A DNA stretch of 64,000 nucleotides from Theobroma cacao (GCF_000208745.1 NC_030851.1:14228018-14292017), one strand, 5' to 3'. Counted from the stretch's first letter, positions 34,625-47,229 are shown. The notes: generated by a model from the sequence alone, not told the origin. Numbers and translations: made by a program.

Positions 34625-37600
34625 TTTTGGTTTTAAAGATTAGAGCTTTTGGTTTTAAAGTTGTTTTAAAAACTACAGTGACAGTGTGGCCCAAGTTAAG
34701 TTAAGTTAAGTTAGGTTTGATAGAATAGAATACGTGCATCTGCATATAGAATTTGGAGTTGTTTAGACTCGTTCTGTTTCTTCTTATAGATCTTATGGGA
34801 GCATAAGTCATAGACAGAGCGCTATATGAGCTCCTGTTCCCAGTAATCCACTTCTTTGTTAATGTCATGCAAATGTCATAAGTAGGACCATTGTCCGGGT
34901 TTAAGATGCCACCCATGACACGAGCCAGTGTTAGAGAGATCTTAAAACAAATGCTCCTAATGAAAGATTAATGAAATGATATATCCCTCCGATTAAGGAT
35001 GGAAAAATTTGGAGTTGGACTAATAGGCCATGATAATTTATTCATTTGGTGGAGTTATAATTGAACTCATGGTTGTCAATTGGAAAAAGATTTGGGGACT
35101 ATGGATTGTATTGGGGTTAATATAAAGGAGCACATGTGATAATGGTAATAAGGGGCGCACTTTGATTAAAATGAATAGTGATGGTTGTAATTCACTTGGA
35201 GTGTATAAATTAAGCATTGAGGTAAGAGTAAACCCATACTTATGTGCATGATGATAAGAACACTATGTTAATTGAGCTTATGCCCATATAAAAGTGGTGT
35301 TGGGATTTTGAAATATTTTATATGTGAATATGTGTTGAATAGGTACAGCAGCTTAGAGGGAACTGGTGTTGATTTCAATTAAGCGATTGTGAGATTTCAA
35401 GAATTGATTGGACCTATTATAGTTCATGGATATAAGCACGTGAATTAACTCGAGAGTGAGTATCAATGATTACTATAATTGATGTGTGGTCATGAAGTAA
35501 GAAGTTAGTAAACAAATCTGCTCTAAGGATGAGCTTGAACTTTGCTATGCATAGCAGGGGGAGCCAAGGGATTAAAGGACTAGATGTGGAATTGGCAGCT
35601 TGAGGTTAAATGACTTGGAAATGTCGAATCTAGTCTAAGTGCCATATGAAGTTCTATAATTGAGACTGATATACGAATTACTTGAAAGATCAATTTAAAA
35701 GTTTATTCGGTTCAAAGTGTGGCCTATGATACGAATGATCAGTCTTGAAGGTGATCTCCCCAGAGTAAGGAATTTAGAAAATGTTGATGTTTGGATATAC
35801 TCTAAGAGAGAGAACTTCTGCATCCTAAGTTTAGGACAACTTTGATCTTATGATCGCAAAGGCAAGGTGTAATAACTAAGTAAATTATTCACTTAATAAA
35901 TGTGATTGGTTATTGATGAATAAAGTCAAGATCTTAACATTTAGTGGTATACAATTTGATAATTATGTATTTAAGAGTTATTTGGAGACAATTCCTTCAT
36001 CAAATTTGCACTAAATGCTATGGTAAAGGCATATCAATGTTAATATGGAAATGTATCCAGGAATGATCTTAACATACCACCAAAGGAGAATTAAACATGT
36101 TGAAATTAATGTTCTAATAGTGTGCATATGATAGAAAGCTAGTTTGTAAGTTGTAGTTTTCATGATCATGAAATATATAAAGATTATCAATCTATGGACA
36201 TACACTTGGAGTTGTAATTTACAAGTTTGGAGTATTAAAGATATTATTAAATGGAATTAGCATTAGTTAAGGTACGTAAATCTTTTAATTAATTTCTGTG
36301 GAGTATGCATGATAATAGAATGGAGGAACATAGTGCCGTGATACTATATGGTGAAGTTACTATACAATATGGAAAGAGTATTCTGAAGTGGGATTTATTA
36401 ATTGTTGACAAGTGTTATAGGATGAGATGAATTTGAAAATATTGACTTTACCTATTATATGTGATAAGCATAAGAGGATACAAATGGTTATGGAAATTAT
36501 GACGTAAGCTTGGAGGGAAACCAAACGGTTGAGAATGATTAGTGTAGTAACCTTAAATATAGATGAATAACATTGATTAAGTAAACTCCAAGAGCCACCG
36601 TGCCGCGGTGCTAAGAACACTTCATGTCTAGGACGCATGAATAAAATGAGACAGATGTGAAGTTGAACTTACGAGTTGACCTAAAGTCATTGAACTTGAT
36701 TCTAAGTTTTGTTAACTGGAGTTTTAAGGTTTTGGAAGGTATCGATATGAATGAGTTAAAGTTGAAATGGTTAAAGGCGTTCCCTTCGGCGGGGAGCAAA
36801 AGGTCTGAGGTTCAAAACTTGGCGAGAAGGTCTTGCAGGGCCTGTCGTGCCGCCCTTAGGCATGGGGTTCCGAGTAAGTCAAGTGATGGGGATCCAGACA
36901 TAACAATACCTTGGAGTGGGCCCCGAAGGGGATGCCACATAAATGGCTAAGTTACGGGTTAAGTGATCACATGTTGTGAGACATAAGTTTAAGTTAGATG
37001 TCCCCAAGGAAATACTCAAGAGAAGTTCTGCCATGGATCTCGTGAAAGCAAGCACTAAGTTATATGGTTATAAAAAGAAAGCTGTAAGCTAAGAGTGATA
37101 TTAGTATTAATATTGAAAAATACTTGAGGAGAATCTAGTTTCAAGTCTTGTAATTTCAAGTACAATTTGTAAATTGGTTAAGGAATAATGATGTTATATT
37201 CGTATGAAAGAATGGAACAAAGGATGATTGAAGTTGACCTTGATAATAAAGTCAGATAATGAAACTTTCTTGATATATTATGGAAATTGGAATTCAAAAA
37301 TGCTTGAGGCATACATGATTCAAATGAGTCTGAGTTTTAAGTGACAAATCAATATCGGAATGCAAGAAGGATACAAGGTAATGTAGGGCATGAAAGATAA
37401 TCGAAGAAAAAGGATGACTCTTAGGAATTGTGGTATTGCATAAGATGCAATGATCAAGTTAAGATAAATCTTTGAGGCATCAATGGGATTATAAAGCATA
37501 CACGCATAATAGATTATAATTCAATGGAGATGACATTGTGATGCAATGATATATAGTACAAGGAAACTTAAGCATATAATTGGAAAGGATAAGAAGAGAG

Positions 37601-38545
37601 TATAAGTATGTAAATGATGTGGAACTATGCACAGACGTGATGAGAATTTGTATGAATTATGAAGATTATTCTATTGAATCTTGGTTATGGATGGGAATGA
37701 ACAAAGAGAAATTAGTCTGAAGGCATTTGAAAACAGAGACCCGTATACTTAATGAGGAATATGGACATTTGAATGTGCGTGTATACGTGTGTGTGCAGAT
37801 AGTGATGTACCCAACTAAAATGAAGAATGGTTTTAGTGGTTCGAGATTTGAACTCAATCTATTTAATAAGTTGTATAGATAATGTAACGATCAAGAATCT
37901 TATTAGAAGTCGATTTATGGTGACCTAAGGAATTTTGGGAAAATAGTTAAGGTAATGTAATCCATAGTGCGATTAAGCCATATGAGATGGACTAATAGGA
38001 TTAAGAAGATTGAAATTTCCTAAATACAAGGTAAACATGAAGTATGTGGAAATAATTGAAGCCATTAATATTTCCTAACGTTGAGGATATGTATAAGAAT
38101 GAGTATGGCATGTTAATGATACTATAAAGTACACAATATTGTATGAAGATGGAATGAATGAAAGTTGAGAAGTTTGATATGGAATGAAGTAATAAGATAG
38201 AGATTGGTATACAAAAATAAGTATAAAATGCGATCGAAATTGGTATGATTGAGATGGAGTTATGGTTCAAGTTTAATGATAGTAATAGAAGCATTCTTGG
38301 TGTCTCAATATAAAAGATCATAATTGTGAAGATTATTGTTGATCTGATTTTAAAGGATAATAATAGACATAAGTGAAGTACTTGAGTTGAATTGGAGGTA
38401 AATGAGGTGAACAAATCAAAATTCCCTATAAAGGAGAGGACATAAGAAGTCGAGCATTAGATGAGAAAACAATACCCTCACCTTTTCTCTGAGTTTAGTA
38501 AATGAAATTTTGAGGTCAAAATTTTATTTTAAAGGGGGGTAGTGC
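34625..38545 (+). other. Non-coding internal region of the LARD-like element
   Basis: About 3.9 kb with no frame resembling gag, protease, RT or integrase. The longest open stretches (for example 38001-38414 minus and 36657-36950 plus) have low-complexity or unconvincing composition. A GC-rich block at about 36770-36950 stands out and is described as a finding. It ends in a polypurine tract just before 38546. Confidence 0.75.
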
Positions 38546-41511
38546 TATCAAGCCCGGCTCTACAATATGTTTATTATGCCATTCCTACATAAGAATGCAT
38601 GTTTGCTTACTTGAGTACCTTGAAAATCGTTAAAGGACGGTATTGTACCAAATGGTACAATTAAGTTGAATTAAGCCTTGAACTAGTCCAAATAGAGATT
38701 TTAAGATGAAATTGAGAATTTTAAAACCTCAGAATGACTTAAAATAGTGATTCGGAGTTCGAGGATCGATTTGGAGTCAAATTAGAATTTTCATGACCCA
38801 AGGGTAAAATGGTCATTTTGCCACCCGAGGTTAAGATGTGAGTGTTGGATTAAATTTTTGACTAAGATTGATCATTTGGAGTATAATTTGAGTTTGAGAC
38901 GTGAAGAATTTTAATTTCGACATTTTTTCGAGCATAGAGGTAAAATAGTCATTTTGCCACCCCAGGGGCAAAATTGTAATTTTACACCACCCAACACTTG
39001 TCCAGCACATGAATTTCACCCATTATTATCATGGATAATTGAAGGATTTTATGTGGTGGAGAAAGAAAGCTTAATAATTAAGAATTTAAAAATGGACCAA
39101 TGATAAGGTGACAAGTGTCAAGCTTTTATTTCTTTATTATTTTCCTTATAAATTAGCACAAAACCAGCCCATTTCTCTTCATTATGGCCGGCCAAAGCAA
39201 GAACAAAGGAAGAAAAAGAAGAACAAAACCCTAGGTGGAAAAATTCAAGGGAAAAGTGTGAAAATTAAAGGAAATAAATGAAAAAAAGGTAAGATTTTTC
39301 AATTCAGCTTGAGATCTCTCTTTCTTAAGCATTTTTTCTTATTTTCCATGGTTGAATCACATGAAATCATTATGGGTCTCTTGCTGGCCGAACACTTAGA
39401 GAGAGATTTTGATGGTTGATTTGGTTAGATTTCAATGTATTTTAGGGTTGTTAGTTAGTTAGTGATGTGTAGTATGAAAAGCCAACAAGAAAAATTCACT
39501 TCCTCCCATCACCCATCATTGGCCGAATTCTCCATGTAAAATATTGATGATGATTTTGATTTTATTTCAAGTGATTTGGTTAGGAATTAGTGATTTATGG
39601 TGTGATAATCAAGCTTGAAAAATTATAGTGTTGATGCACCCACCATGGCTGAATTTTCCAAGAGAAAATGTGAGGATGATTTTGCCATATTTCAAGTTAT
39701 TTAATTTGTGTTTGATGATTTGGAGTATTGGGAGAGAAATGGAATTATTTGTAGTTGAATTGGACTTATTGGCCAATTAATTGGGTGATAGATCGAATTA
39801 GGCCAATACCATTTTATTTAGGTACATAATTGAATTTATATTGAACACCTTATGTAGATAGTTACCCGAGTATTTCACATCCCATTTCATGCATTAGTAT
39901 AGAGCCTGAATTGGTTTTATAACAATTTAGCACAAATGTAGTAAATGGTTTATTGGCAAAGAAATTATACTCGAGGATCAATAGTCGGAGTACTCCAAAA
40001 TTCAAACTCCTAATACAGTGAGTAACCTTATTATCGTCTTAATTATCTAATGTAGTTTTATTCATTTTTGTGATTTGATAGAAAAATGAGTTTAAATGGT
40101 AAATCTTTATGTTTTATAAGCAAAATGTGATTAAATGAAATGATTTTATAAAATTGTCTTGAAATTGAAAGATGGTTTTGAAAATGGAGTAATTGGATAC
40201 TGATTGCTGTGTTATAAATCATGGTTTGAATTGAATGGCTTATGATAATATTGGCATGAATGGTTGGATTTGGTAAATGTGCTGAAAAAGTATGAACTGT
40301 TGATTTGCCTTGAGAGGCTGTAAAATGAAATAATTGCCATGTCATGCTGTTGAATTTTATTGAATTGGTGGGTTATAATTGGTCGTTGCAGTGGACGGGT
40401 TCCGTGGACCAGCCTATTAGAGGGGCATGGTAACCCTATTATATTCATACCTCAGTATGAGAGGCGCGGTTGGATAACTCCTGAGGTTAAAACTTTAGAG
40501 TTCACTTCACTCTAAACCACCACGTGAGAGTGAACTCAGCCAACGCCAACGAACGGCTATGTTTTCAAAATAAAAACATGATTTATGCGTACACAACTTT
40601 TTAACAGCCTTGGCGACTCGGTTGGGATAGCCCTCGGCCAAGGTATCCCTGATAACTGAGTATGAGAATGATTTTGGCACAAGCCAAACTTTTCAGAAAA
40701 TCATAAGCCTCGTTGTTTATTTTGGTGAAATGAATCTATTTTATCTTATTAAAGTGAGTTCGAAATGCTGAGAGTCAATTTTTATGCTAATCTATTTTAT
40801 CTGTCTCCATTTAGTCAGCTTTAGATATTTTAGATGTTATTTGTTTACTCACTGAGATTATATAATCTCACCACCCTCCTTTCCACCCATTTCAGGCTCA
40901 AGATAGTCGGTAAATAGCTCATTTTGTTAAAGGCTACAGTTGGACTTGCATCCTCAAAAACTGTAGGTTTACCACTTTTGATACTTTTGGTCGTTTGTGG
41001 GCCCACGTGTCACTGTAAATTAAATTTTATACTTTGGTTATCTGTATTACAGTATGTATGAATTTATTTAGCTTTTACGCTACAAAAAATTATTTACCGG
41101 TAACTCTATAAATATTGTTTTATAAGAAAATAGAATATTTTATTAAATATTTTTATTATATTCAAATAGTTATAATTTCACTTTAAATGAATGTTTTAGA
41201 TATCTAAACTTATTTTTTATTATGAAATATGTGTTTTCCACTTGCATACTACATTTTTTAGCTGGTTTCGAGATTTTTGAGGAAAAATTACCAAAATGCC
41301 CCTGTGGGACAGAAATAATTTTTTTATCGATTTAAGTTGGAAATTGATTAAAATCTTTTAGAACATGATATTTGGCAATGATTACTCACAAGGGAAATGA
41401 GAAAATGATATTAAAGCCTTACGGAGTTCCGATTGACATTCCAAGTAATGAGTGTCGATCGGGACACCGCGACGGTTGTCATAGGCTCTAGAGGAGTACC
41501 GGGTCATGACA
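38546..41511 (+). repeat. 3' LTR of the LARD-like element
   Basis: 2966 bp. The start reads TATCAAGCCCGG, where the 5' LTR has TGTCAAG, so the terminal TG has mutated to TA. It ends GGGTCATGACA. It is collinear with 28736-34605 apart from the nested LTR, the 35-bp duplication and small indels. GGCCGGCC is at 39186-39193 and GGTAAGATTTTTC at about 39288. Confidence 0.88.
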
Positions 41512-41516
41512 ATATA

Positions 41517-42440
41517 TTAAGCAGATTGTGCGATTACATGGAGTTCCAGTTACCATAGTCTCGGAAAAAGGTACGTAATTCACTAGTCACTTTTAGGGTA
41601 AATTCTAAGAGGCTTTGGGAATTAAGCTTAATTTTAGCACACCTTTCATCTTCAGATTGATGGATAGTCTGAGAGGACTATATAGACCTTGGAAGATATG
41701 TTATGGGCTTCTGTGGTTGATTTTGGAGTTACATGGGATCAACACTTACCTTTTATAAGGTTCACCTATAATAACAATTATCAAGCAAGCTTTGAGATGG
41801 TGCTTTATGAGGCATTGTATGGGCGTAAGTGTATATCGCTTATTACTTGGTTTGAGGCTGGTGAACAAAAGCTACTTGGATCAGAGATAGTAAAGAAGCC
41901 ACTAACATTATTTGATTAATTCAAGATAGGTTGTTAATGGCTTAAAATCGATAAAAATCATATATGGACCATAGACGTCGAGACTTGGAGTCTGAGGTGG
42001 GTGACCACATATTCCTAAGGGTTTCACTTACTAAGGGGATCATGAAATTTGGCAAGAAGGGCAAGTTGAGCTTGAGCTATGTTGGACCCTTTGAAATCCT
42101 AAAGAGAGTTAGTGTAGTAGCTTATATATTGGCGCTACCCTTGGATCTTTTAAGTATCCACCCGATATTCCATGTGTCCGTACTCTATAAGTACAACCTT
42201 GACCCATCCCACATGATTTGTTATGAGGAGATTCAATTGGGTGATGACTTGTCATATGAAAAAGTACCAATAGAGATCATAAATAAACAACTAAAACAAC
42301 TTTGCACCAAGGATGTAGCTTCAGTGAAAGTCCTTTGGCACAACCACTCTAAAGAGGAGGTGACTTTAGAAGCTGAGGACAAGATACATGTGAAGTACCT
42401 CATTTATTTCAAAATTAAGGTAACTAACTCTTTGATTTAA
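41517..42440 (+). pseudogene. Host gypsy integrase, 3' part
   Basis: It resumes the core interrupted at 17573. [19 protein letters not shown] holds the second catalytic position, where the family has SDRG and this copy has SEKG, so the Asp is lost. A frame break follows, then the third motif region is degenerate (near 41655-41690). EDMLWASVVDFGVTWDQHLPF and the EALYGRKC block are clear. The C-terminal domain (VGDHIFLRVSLTKGIMKFGKKGKL, SYVGPFEILKRV, HPIFHVSVLYKYNLDPSHM) and a tail with SVKVLWHNHSKEEVTLEAED end at a stop at 42440. It is inactive. Confidence 0.85.
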
Positions 42441-42475
42441 ATTCGAGGATGAATTTTCTTAAGGGGGAGAGAATG

Positions 42476-43090
42476 TGAAACCCTTAATTTTTGTTACATA
42501 GGTAAATTAGATAATTAACTTGGTGAGCTTAGGAAATATGCTGACTAGCTTAAATTCCTTGATTTATAACCTTGAGAAAACCATACATAAAAGGCTTAAA
42601 GGTTTGAGGGCAGATTAGAGTTGATTTATAACTTAAAAGGATCAATTTTTACAACTTGGAGGTTAAAAGATCGATTTTCATGCATTAAAGGTCAATTCTT
42701 AGGTGGAAAGTTGGATAAGATGCAATTTAGAACTTCTTAAGGTCGACCCATGCCCTTAAGAAGTCAACCTCAAAAGCTTATAAAACATGGGCAACATTTT
42801 GGAACAGGGTCGACTACACCTTCAGAGTGGTCGGCCTTAGAGTAGTTTTTCAACTAGGGTCGACAACCCCTTACATTAAAAAGTCGACTCTAGGACACAT
42901 TAACTAAAAAATAAAATCGTAAACCCCTCTCCCCTATAAACTCGAGCCTCTTTTTTTTCCTTTTAATTGCTCTTTGTCCTTTCACTCATTTTCTCTCAAA
43001 TTTCTCAAGACCCTTAGACTCCACCATCAAACCTTGACCTTCAAAAGCTATAGGAAAGAATTTTGTTAGAAACGTTAGCTTAAAGAGTGA
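42476..43090 (+). repeat. 3' LTR of the host gypsy element (partial)
   Basis: It starts TGAAACCCTTAATTTTTG right after the polypurine tract TTAAGGGGGAGAGAATG at 42458-42475. A CCCCTATAAAC promoter-like TATA lies near 42936. Four GTCGAC sites occur at 42742-42888. The right border is approximate, because SIRE-like LTR sequence follows without a visible TSD. Confidence 0.65.
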
Positions 43091-45576
43091 ATATCCAAAA
43101 GGGGGTGCATTGGATTTGTTTATAAAAAAAATTAGAGAATGAAGTATGAACTACTATAGTCGACTATAATTGTATTTCTCCTTGGTAAAACCTTTTCAAA
43201 AACTATTTGGACAAATATAAAGTCGACTATGAAGACTTGATGGTAGATCCTAGATGAGAAACTTGTTTTGAAAGCTTGCGACAAAAATTCTAAGGAAAAC
43301 CTTGATGATTATACAAATTTTAAACAAGACTATTCAATCAACTATAAGCAAATGATCATTTTGAAATGCTTAAGACATTTTCAAATGTAGGTCAAACAAG
43401 TTTAATTTAAGAAAAATATTTCAAGAAATCTTGTCAATAAGAGATAAACAAGTGGTGATGATTGCGAAAGATTTAACGAACAAGCAACTAATGAAATGAG
43501 TTTTCTTGAAATGAAATGAAATGAAAACTTTACGTAAAAATCAAACCTTCTTCAAAATAAATTTCCTACTTGTGTCAAAAACAAAGTAAGTGATTTTTCT
43601 AAAACAGGTTTTCAACAATAAATCATAAATCATAAAAGTAACTTTAGACATAAAGAATTTCTAATGGTTCGGCTTTCTCAAATGCCTACATCCATTCCCT
43701 TAGCTCGTTGAGGTATTTTCAATCCACTAAAAGGATTCTTGCTTTTTAAGAAGATCAAGCGGTAACCCTTACACAATCCACAAAAAGGATTCTTTCTTTT
43801 AATGGGAAGCGATAACCCTTACACTAACTTTTCAAGGCTAAATTAGAACCATTACAAGAAAAACAAGAGTGCCTTTGAAAGGTGGATTTTGCTAGTTTAG
43901 TACAATGGAGGAAGAATAACTAACAATGGATAAAAAGATTGGATATAAAGATTGGAGTGTAAGTACAAAGAAGGTTTAGCTCAAGTAAGCTTAGTTTGCT
44001 TGGTTTTCTCTCTTTTCTTTTCAATACCATGATCTTCAAGATTTTGTCCCTTTTTCTTTCTTTTTCCTCACTTTGAAATGCTTCCAAATGGTCCTTTGTA
44101 TAATTGAATGAGTCTTAACATTGTTAGAGATGATTTCAGTAAGAAATTAGCCGTTTTCCTTTTGAATTTTATGTCTAATGATCATCTATAGTCGAGTATG
44201 GAAGTTTTCTAGTCGATCCACTTTCAAAAACCTTGTATTTTTTAAATCTGGCTTTGTATAGTTTACTACAAAGGCTTAAGGGTCGACTGAGGCTTTTCAA
44301 ATCCTTTAATTTTGCATGTATTCTATCTAAGGGTCGACTATAGCTTCAGTTCTTCGGGATTTTCCATCCATCTTGCCATAGGGTCGACTATGGAGCTTAT
44401 AGGGTCGACTATGCCTTCTAATACTTCTCAATTTTTCAACCATTCTTTGACCATTTTGCCATTGGATCGACTTGCCTTGCTTTATGATTGATTATTGCCT
44501 TTAAATCTTCAATTCCTTCATTAATTAAGCATGTAACTTTTGCCATATCTTCCTTATGATCAAAAGTTGAGTTGAGAATGAATTTCATGACTTGAAACAA
44601 CCTTGGTAAAGATCAAACACCTTTGAGTGTCTTGAGATAAACTCCACCACTTGTGAACCTAGTTTGCACTTTCAAATATCTTAAGAGTAATTATTAGGGA
44701 GATCATGAGGAGAACTCATTTAAGCATGTTTAACACTCATACAACTAAGTCATTCAAGCTTGTAGACATATATGAAGTGAGTGTATGAAAGTTTAATAAC
44801 TTCAAGAATTCACACAACTAAAACAACCAAGCTTGTAATCATGTAAGAACAAATGTATAAAAGTTTATAATTTTAAGAACTTCTCAAGTGTCACTCCAGT
44901 AAAGCAAATCCAAATTTGAATCATTTTGCCATAGTCAAAACTATACTTCTTTTCAAGTAAACAATCTCCCTCTTTTTGATATGACAAAACCATGAGCATT
45001 ATTTGCATTTGAAATATCTTTTGAAAGCTCCCCATAACTCTATTAGTCTCTAAGCCCTTGTTTGAAATCATTTAAGCTTAAGTGAGAAGGGTTTTGTAAT
45101 GATGTTAAACTTAAAATCTCCCCCTCAACATATACATCAAGGTTTCAAATTTGCTTATAAACCTTCTCCCCTTTTTTGTTATATCAAAAAGGTTTAGAAA
45201 TGTGAGAATTAAGACACCTAAGTTTAAGAGATAATAACGTCAAAAGCTATCAAGTCATGCATAGAGCCATTTAACCACTCAACTATGACCAAGTATGCAT
45301 ACTATTCATGAAGTTCAAGGAAGGTAAGCATAAGGATGTTCAATAAGCACTAAGATACATCTCTAATATCAATTGTTAAATATCAATCTAAGGCTCAAAA
45401 TACTAATTGATAGATATAAGCAAAATCTCCCCATTTCTAAAAGCAAATAAGCATAAGAACAATTTCAAGGGATAGAATTATTTTAAAGCTCGTTGTATCA
45501 ATTGGTAAAACTTTAGTAAAGGCTCCTCATTTTGAAAGGACTTCAAGCATATCAAGCATTTCAAGTATATTTAAAT
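43091..45576 (+). repeat. SIRE-like copia LTR-derived sequence
   Basis: The block at 43650-43860 (GGTTCGGCTT...CCTACATCCA, then CTAACTTTTCAAGGCTAAATTAGAACC) resembles the SIRE-like LTR at 2377-3460. CTCCCTCTTTTTGATATGACAAA near 44967 and a similar block near 45160-45190 resemble SIRE LTR 3' ends. Six GTCGAC sites lie at 43159-44408. No coding domain. The two 3' end-like blocks may mean two LTRs. Borders are uncertain. Confidence 0.5.
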
Positions 45577-47229
45577 TGTTGAATTTCTCCATGCAAGTGT
45601 ACATATTGCAACAAGTAATATAAAGGTAAATAGAGTGTCGAATTCCATAGCGAATTGCACCAACTTAAGTTAAGTACTAAAATTGTACCAAACTAATTTT
45701 ATCCAACTAATCAAATTTCAAAGATTAATTAAAACCAAACTTGAACTAACAAACTAAAACTAATAATTGAATGACAATTTTCTAAAAAAGCAATTGATTA
45801 AAAGTCTAGGATTATGCTATCCCTCAACACTTCATCTGAATCCTCTTTCAAAGATAACTTGAGCTACAGAAGTCTAATTGATGAGATTATTGATCCATTG
45901 AAAAGATAAGAGAATGGGATACAACTTTCAAATTTACCACTTTATCCAGTTCGGATCCGATCAAGGTGAAAATTGAGTTGGAATACGATAGATAGTTGCA
46001 GTTTACACAACATGTTGATTGGAGGCCGCGGCTCTAAGTTACTCATGGCTGCGAAACTGAGGCAGCTAAAGCGACAACACTGGGAAGATCATGGCCACGG
46101 CGTTGGAAAGTTGAAGTGTATCATATATTGGGCCGAGGCCAAAGAGCCACGGCACTGATGAAGTAGCACTGTGTCACCACAAATGACTGCCACGACATCG
46201 TGGCACCAGTGAAACATGGCCTCAACACTATGATGTTTTCCAAAATTAAAAGTTTTGACAGAAATATGTAAATTAGATTAACTTGAGCCTATAAAAAGGA
46301 CTTTTTCAGAGCATTCAAAAAGTAGAGAACGACAGCAGCTCTTATGGAGAATCAGAGCTAAGAATCAGGCAAGGAAACAAGAGCAATTAAGAGAGATTCA
46401 AGATCAACAAAGCTTCAACATTAGTTTATTTCTCTCTTTTGTGTTATACTTATTTTCTTGGTTTGAATTCATGGTCAAATTTCTTTGGATATTTTTTTAT
46501 TTAAATATCATGAACTAATTTGCTTTTCTAAGACTATGGTGGATTTGAACATGTAGTTTGAATATTAGTTTCTCTTTTATTTGTCATGAATGGGTATAGT
46601 TTTGCTTATTCAAATCTGTTCTTAATGCCTTTAATTGCCTAATAAACAATTAATTGATTTGCGAATCTAATTGAAACTCAATAAAGAGACTTTAGATTGG
46701 ACTAAGATTTGAATAGTGTATGTTCATGTCACTTAGGTGATCTAATTCGCGATTCAAGTAGACATAAGCGAATTACCATATATAGCCAAATTAAGACACT
46801 AGTTTAATGAACTTAATTTAATTGATTCATATAGACATATAGTGAACTAATTAAGTTAGGTATTGGTGTATGCGTCTTGATGAAGACTTATACATAGCTT
46901 TGGATTCTAGGTTAGTAAAATCACCCGGGAAAGATAAATAATGAAAAAAGCTAGTATCAAATGAAGTGTTGAATAAACCCATAATCCTAGATCTTTATCT
47001 ATTGTCTTTCCCAAGAATATTTAATTTCTATTTGTTAATTTAGTGTTTATTTTAATTTCATTTTAATTAGTTTTTCTGTAATTTCTAGTCACTTAAATAA
47101 GATTGATTTGTTATAAAATTTTAGTACTTAATGAAAATATAAAAATCAATCTCTGTGGGAATGATACTCTACTTCTACTATATTACTTGTTTGAGATAAC
47201 GTGCATTTGCGTGAAAATTCAACACAACA
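45577..47229 (+). repeat. Rearranged Tat/Athila LTR, head-to-head
   Basis: 45577-45850 is an inverted 3' end of the Tat LTR (TGTTGAATTTC...). From about 45850 the LTR reads forward: an AAAGATAAGAGAA block near 45900, TATAAAAAGG near 46290, and the closing CACGCAAATGCACG-type end (complement) at about 47195-47215. The normal TGATAAC start is absent, replaced by the inverted piece. The ORF at 45973-46158 is part of the LTR. Confidence 0.65.

Larger units (their letters stand above)
28736..41511 (+). mobile_element. LARD-like non-coding LTR retrotransposon (12.8 kb with nested LTR)
   Basis: Two very long LTRs (about 3.0 kb each without the nested insert) flank a 3.9-kb internal region lacking any gag or pol similarity. 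TSD GTATA (28731-28735) and ATATA (41512-41516), one mismatch. A primer-binding site TGGTATCAGAGC follows the 5' LTR and a purine run AAAGGGGGGTAG precedes the 3' LTR. It therefore has every cis signal for retrotransposition but needs proteins in trans. It is inserted in the old gypsy integrase and is the largest layer of the nest. Confidence 0.88.

Noticed and set aside
38001..38414. 137-codon minus-strand frame in the LARD interior
   Set aside because: Composition (Ser, Ile, Leu, Phe-rich) fits AT-rich antisense sequence, with no domain and no coding relative in the window.
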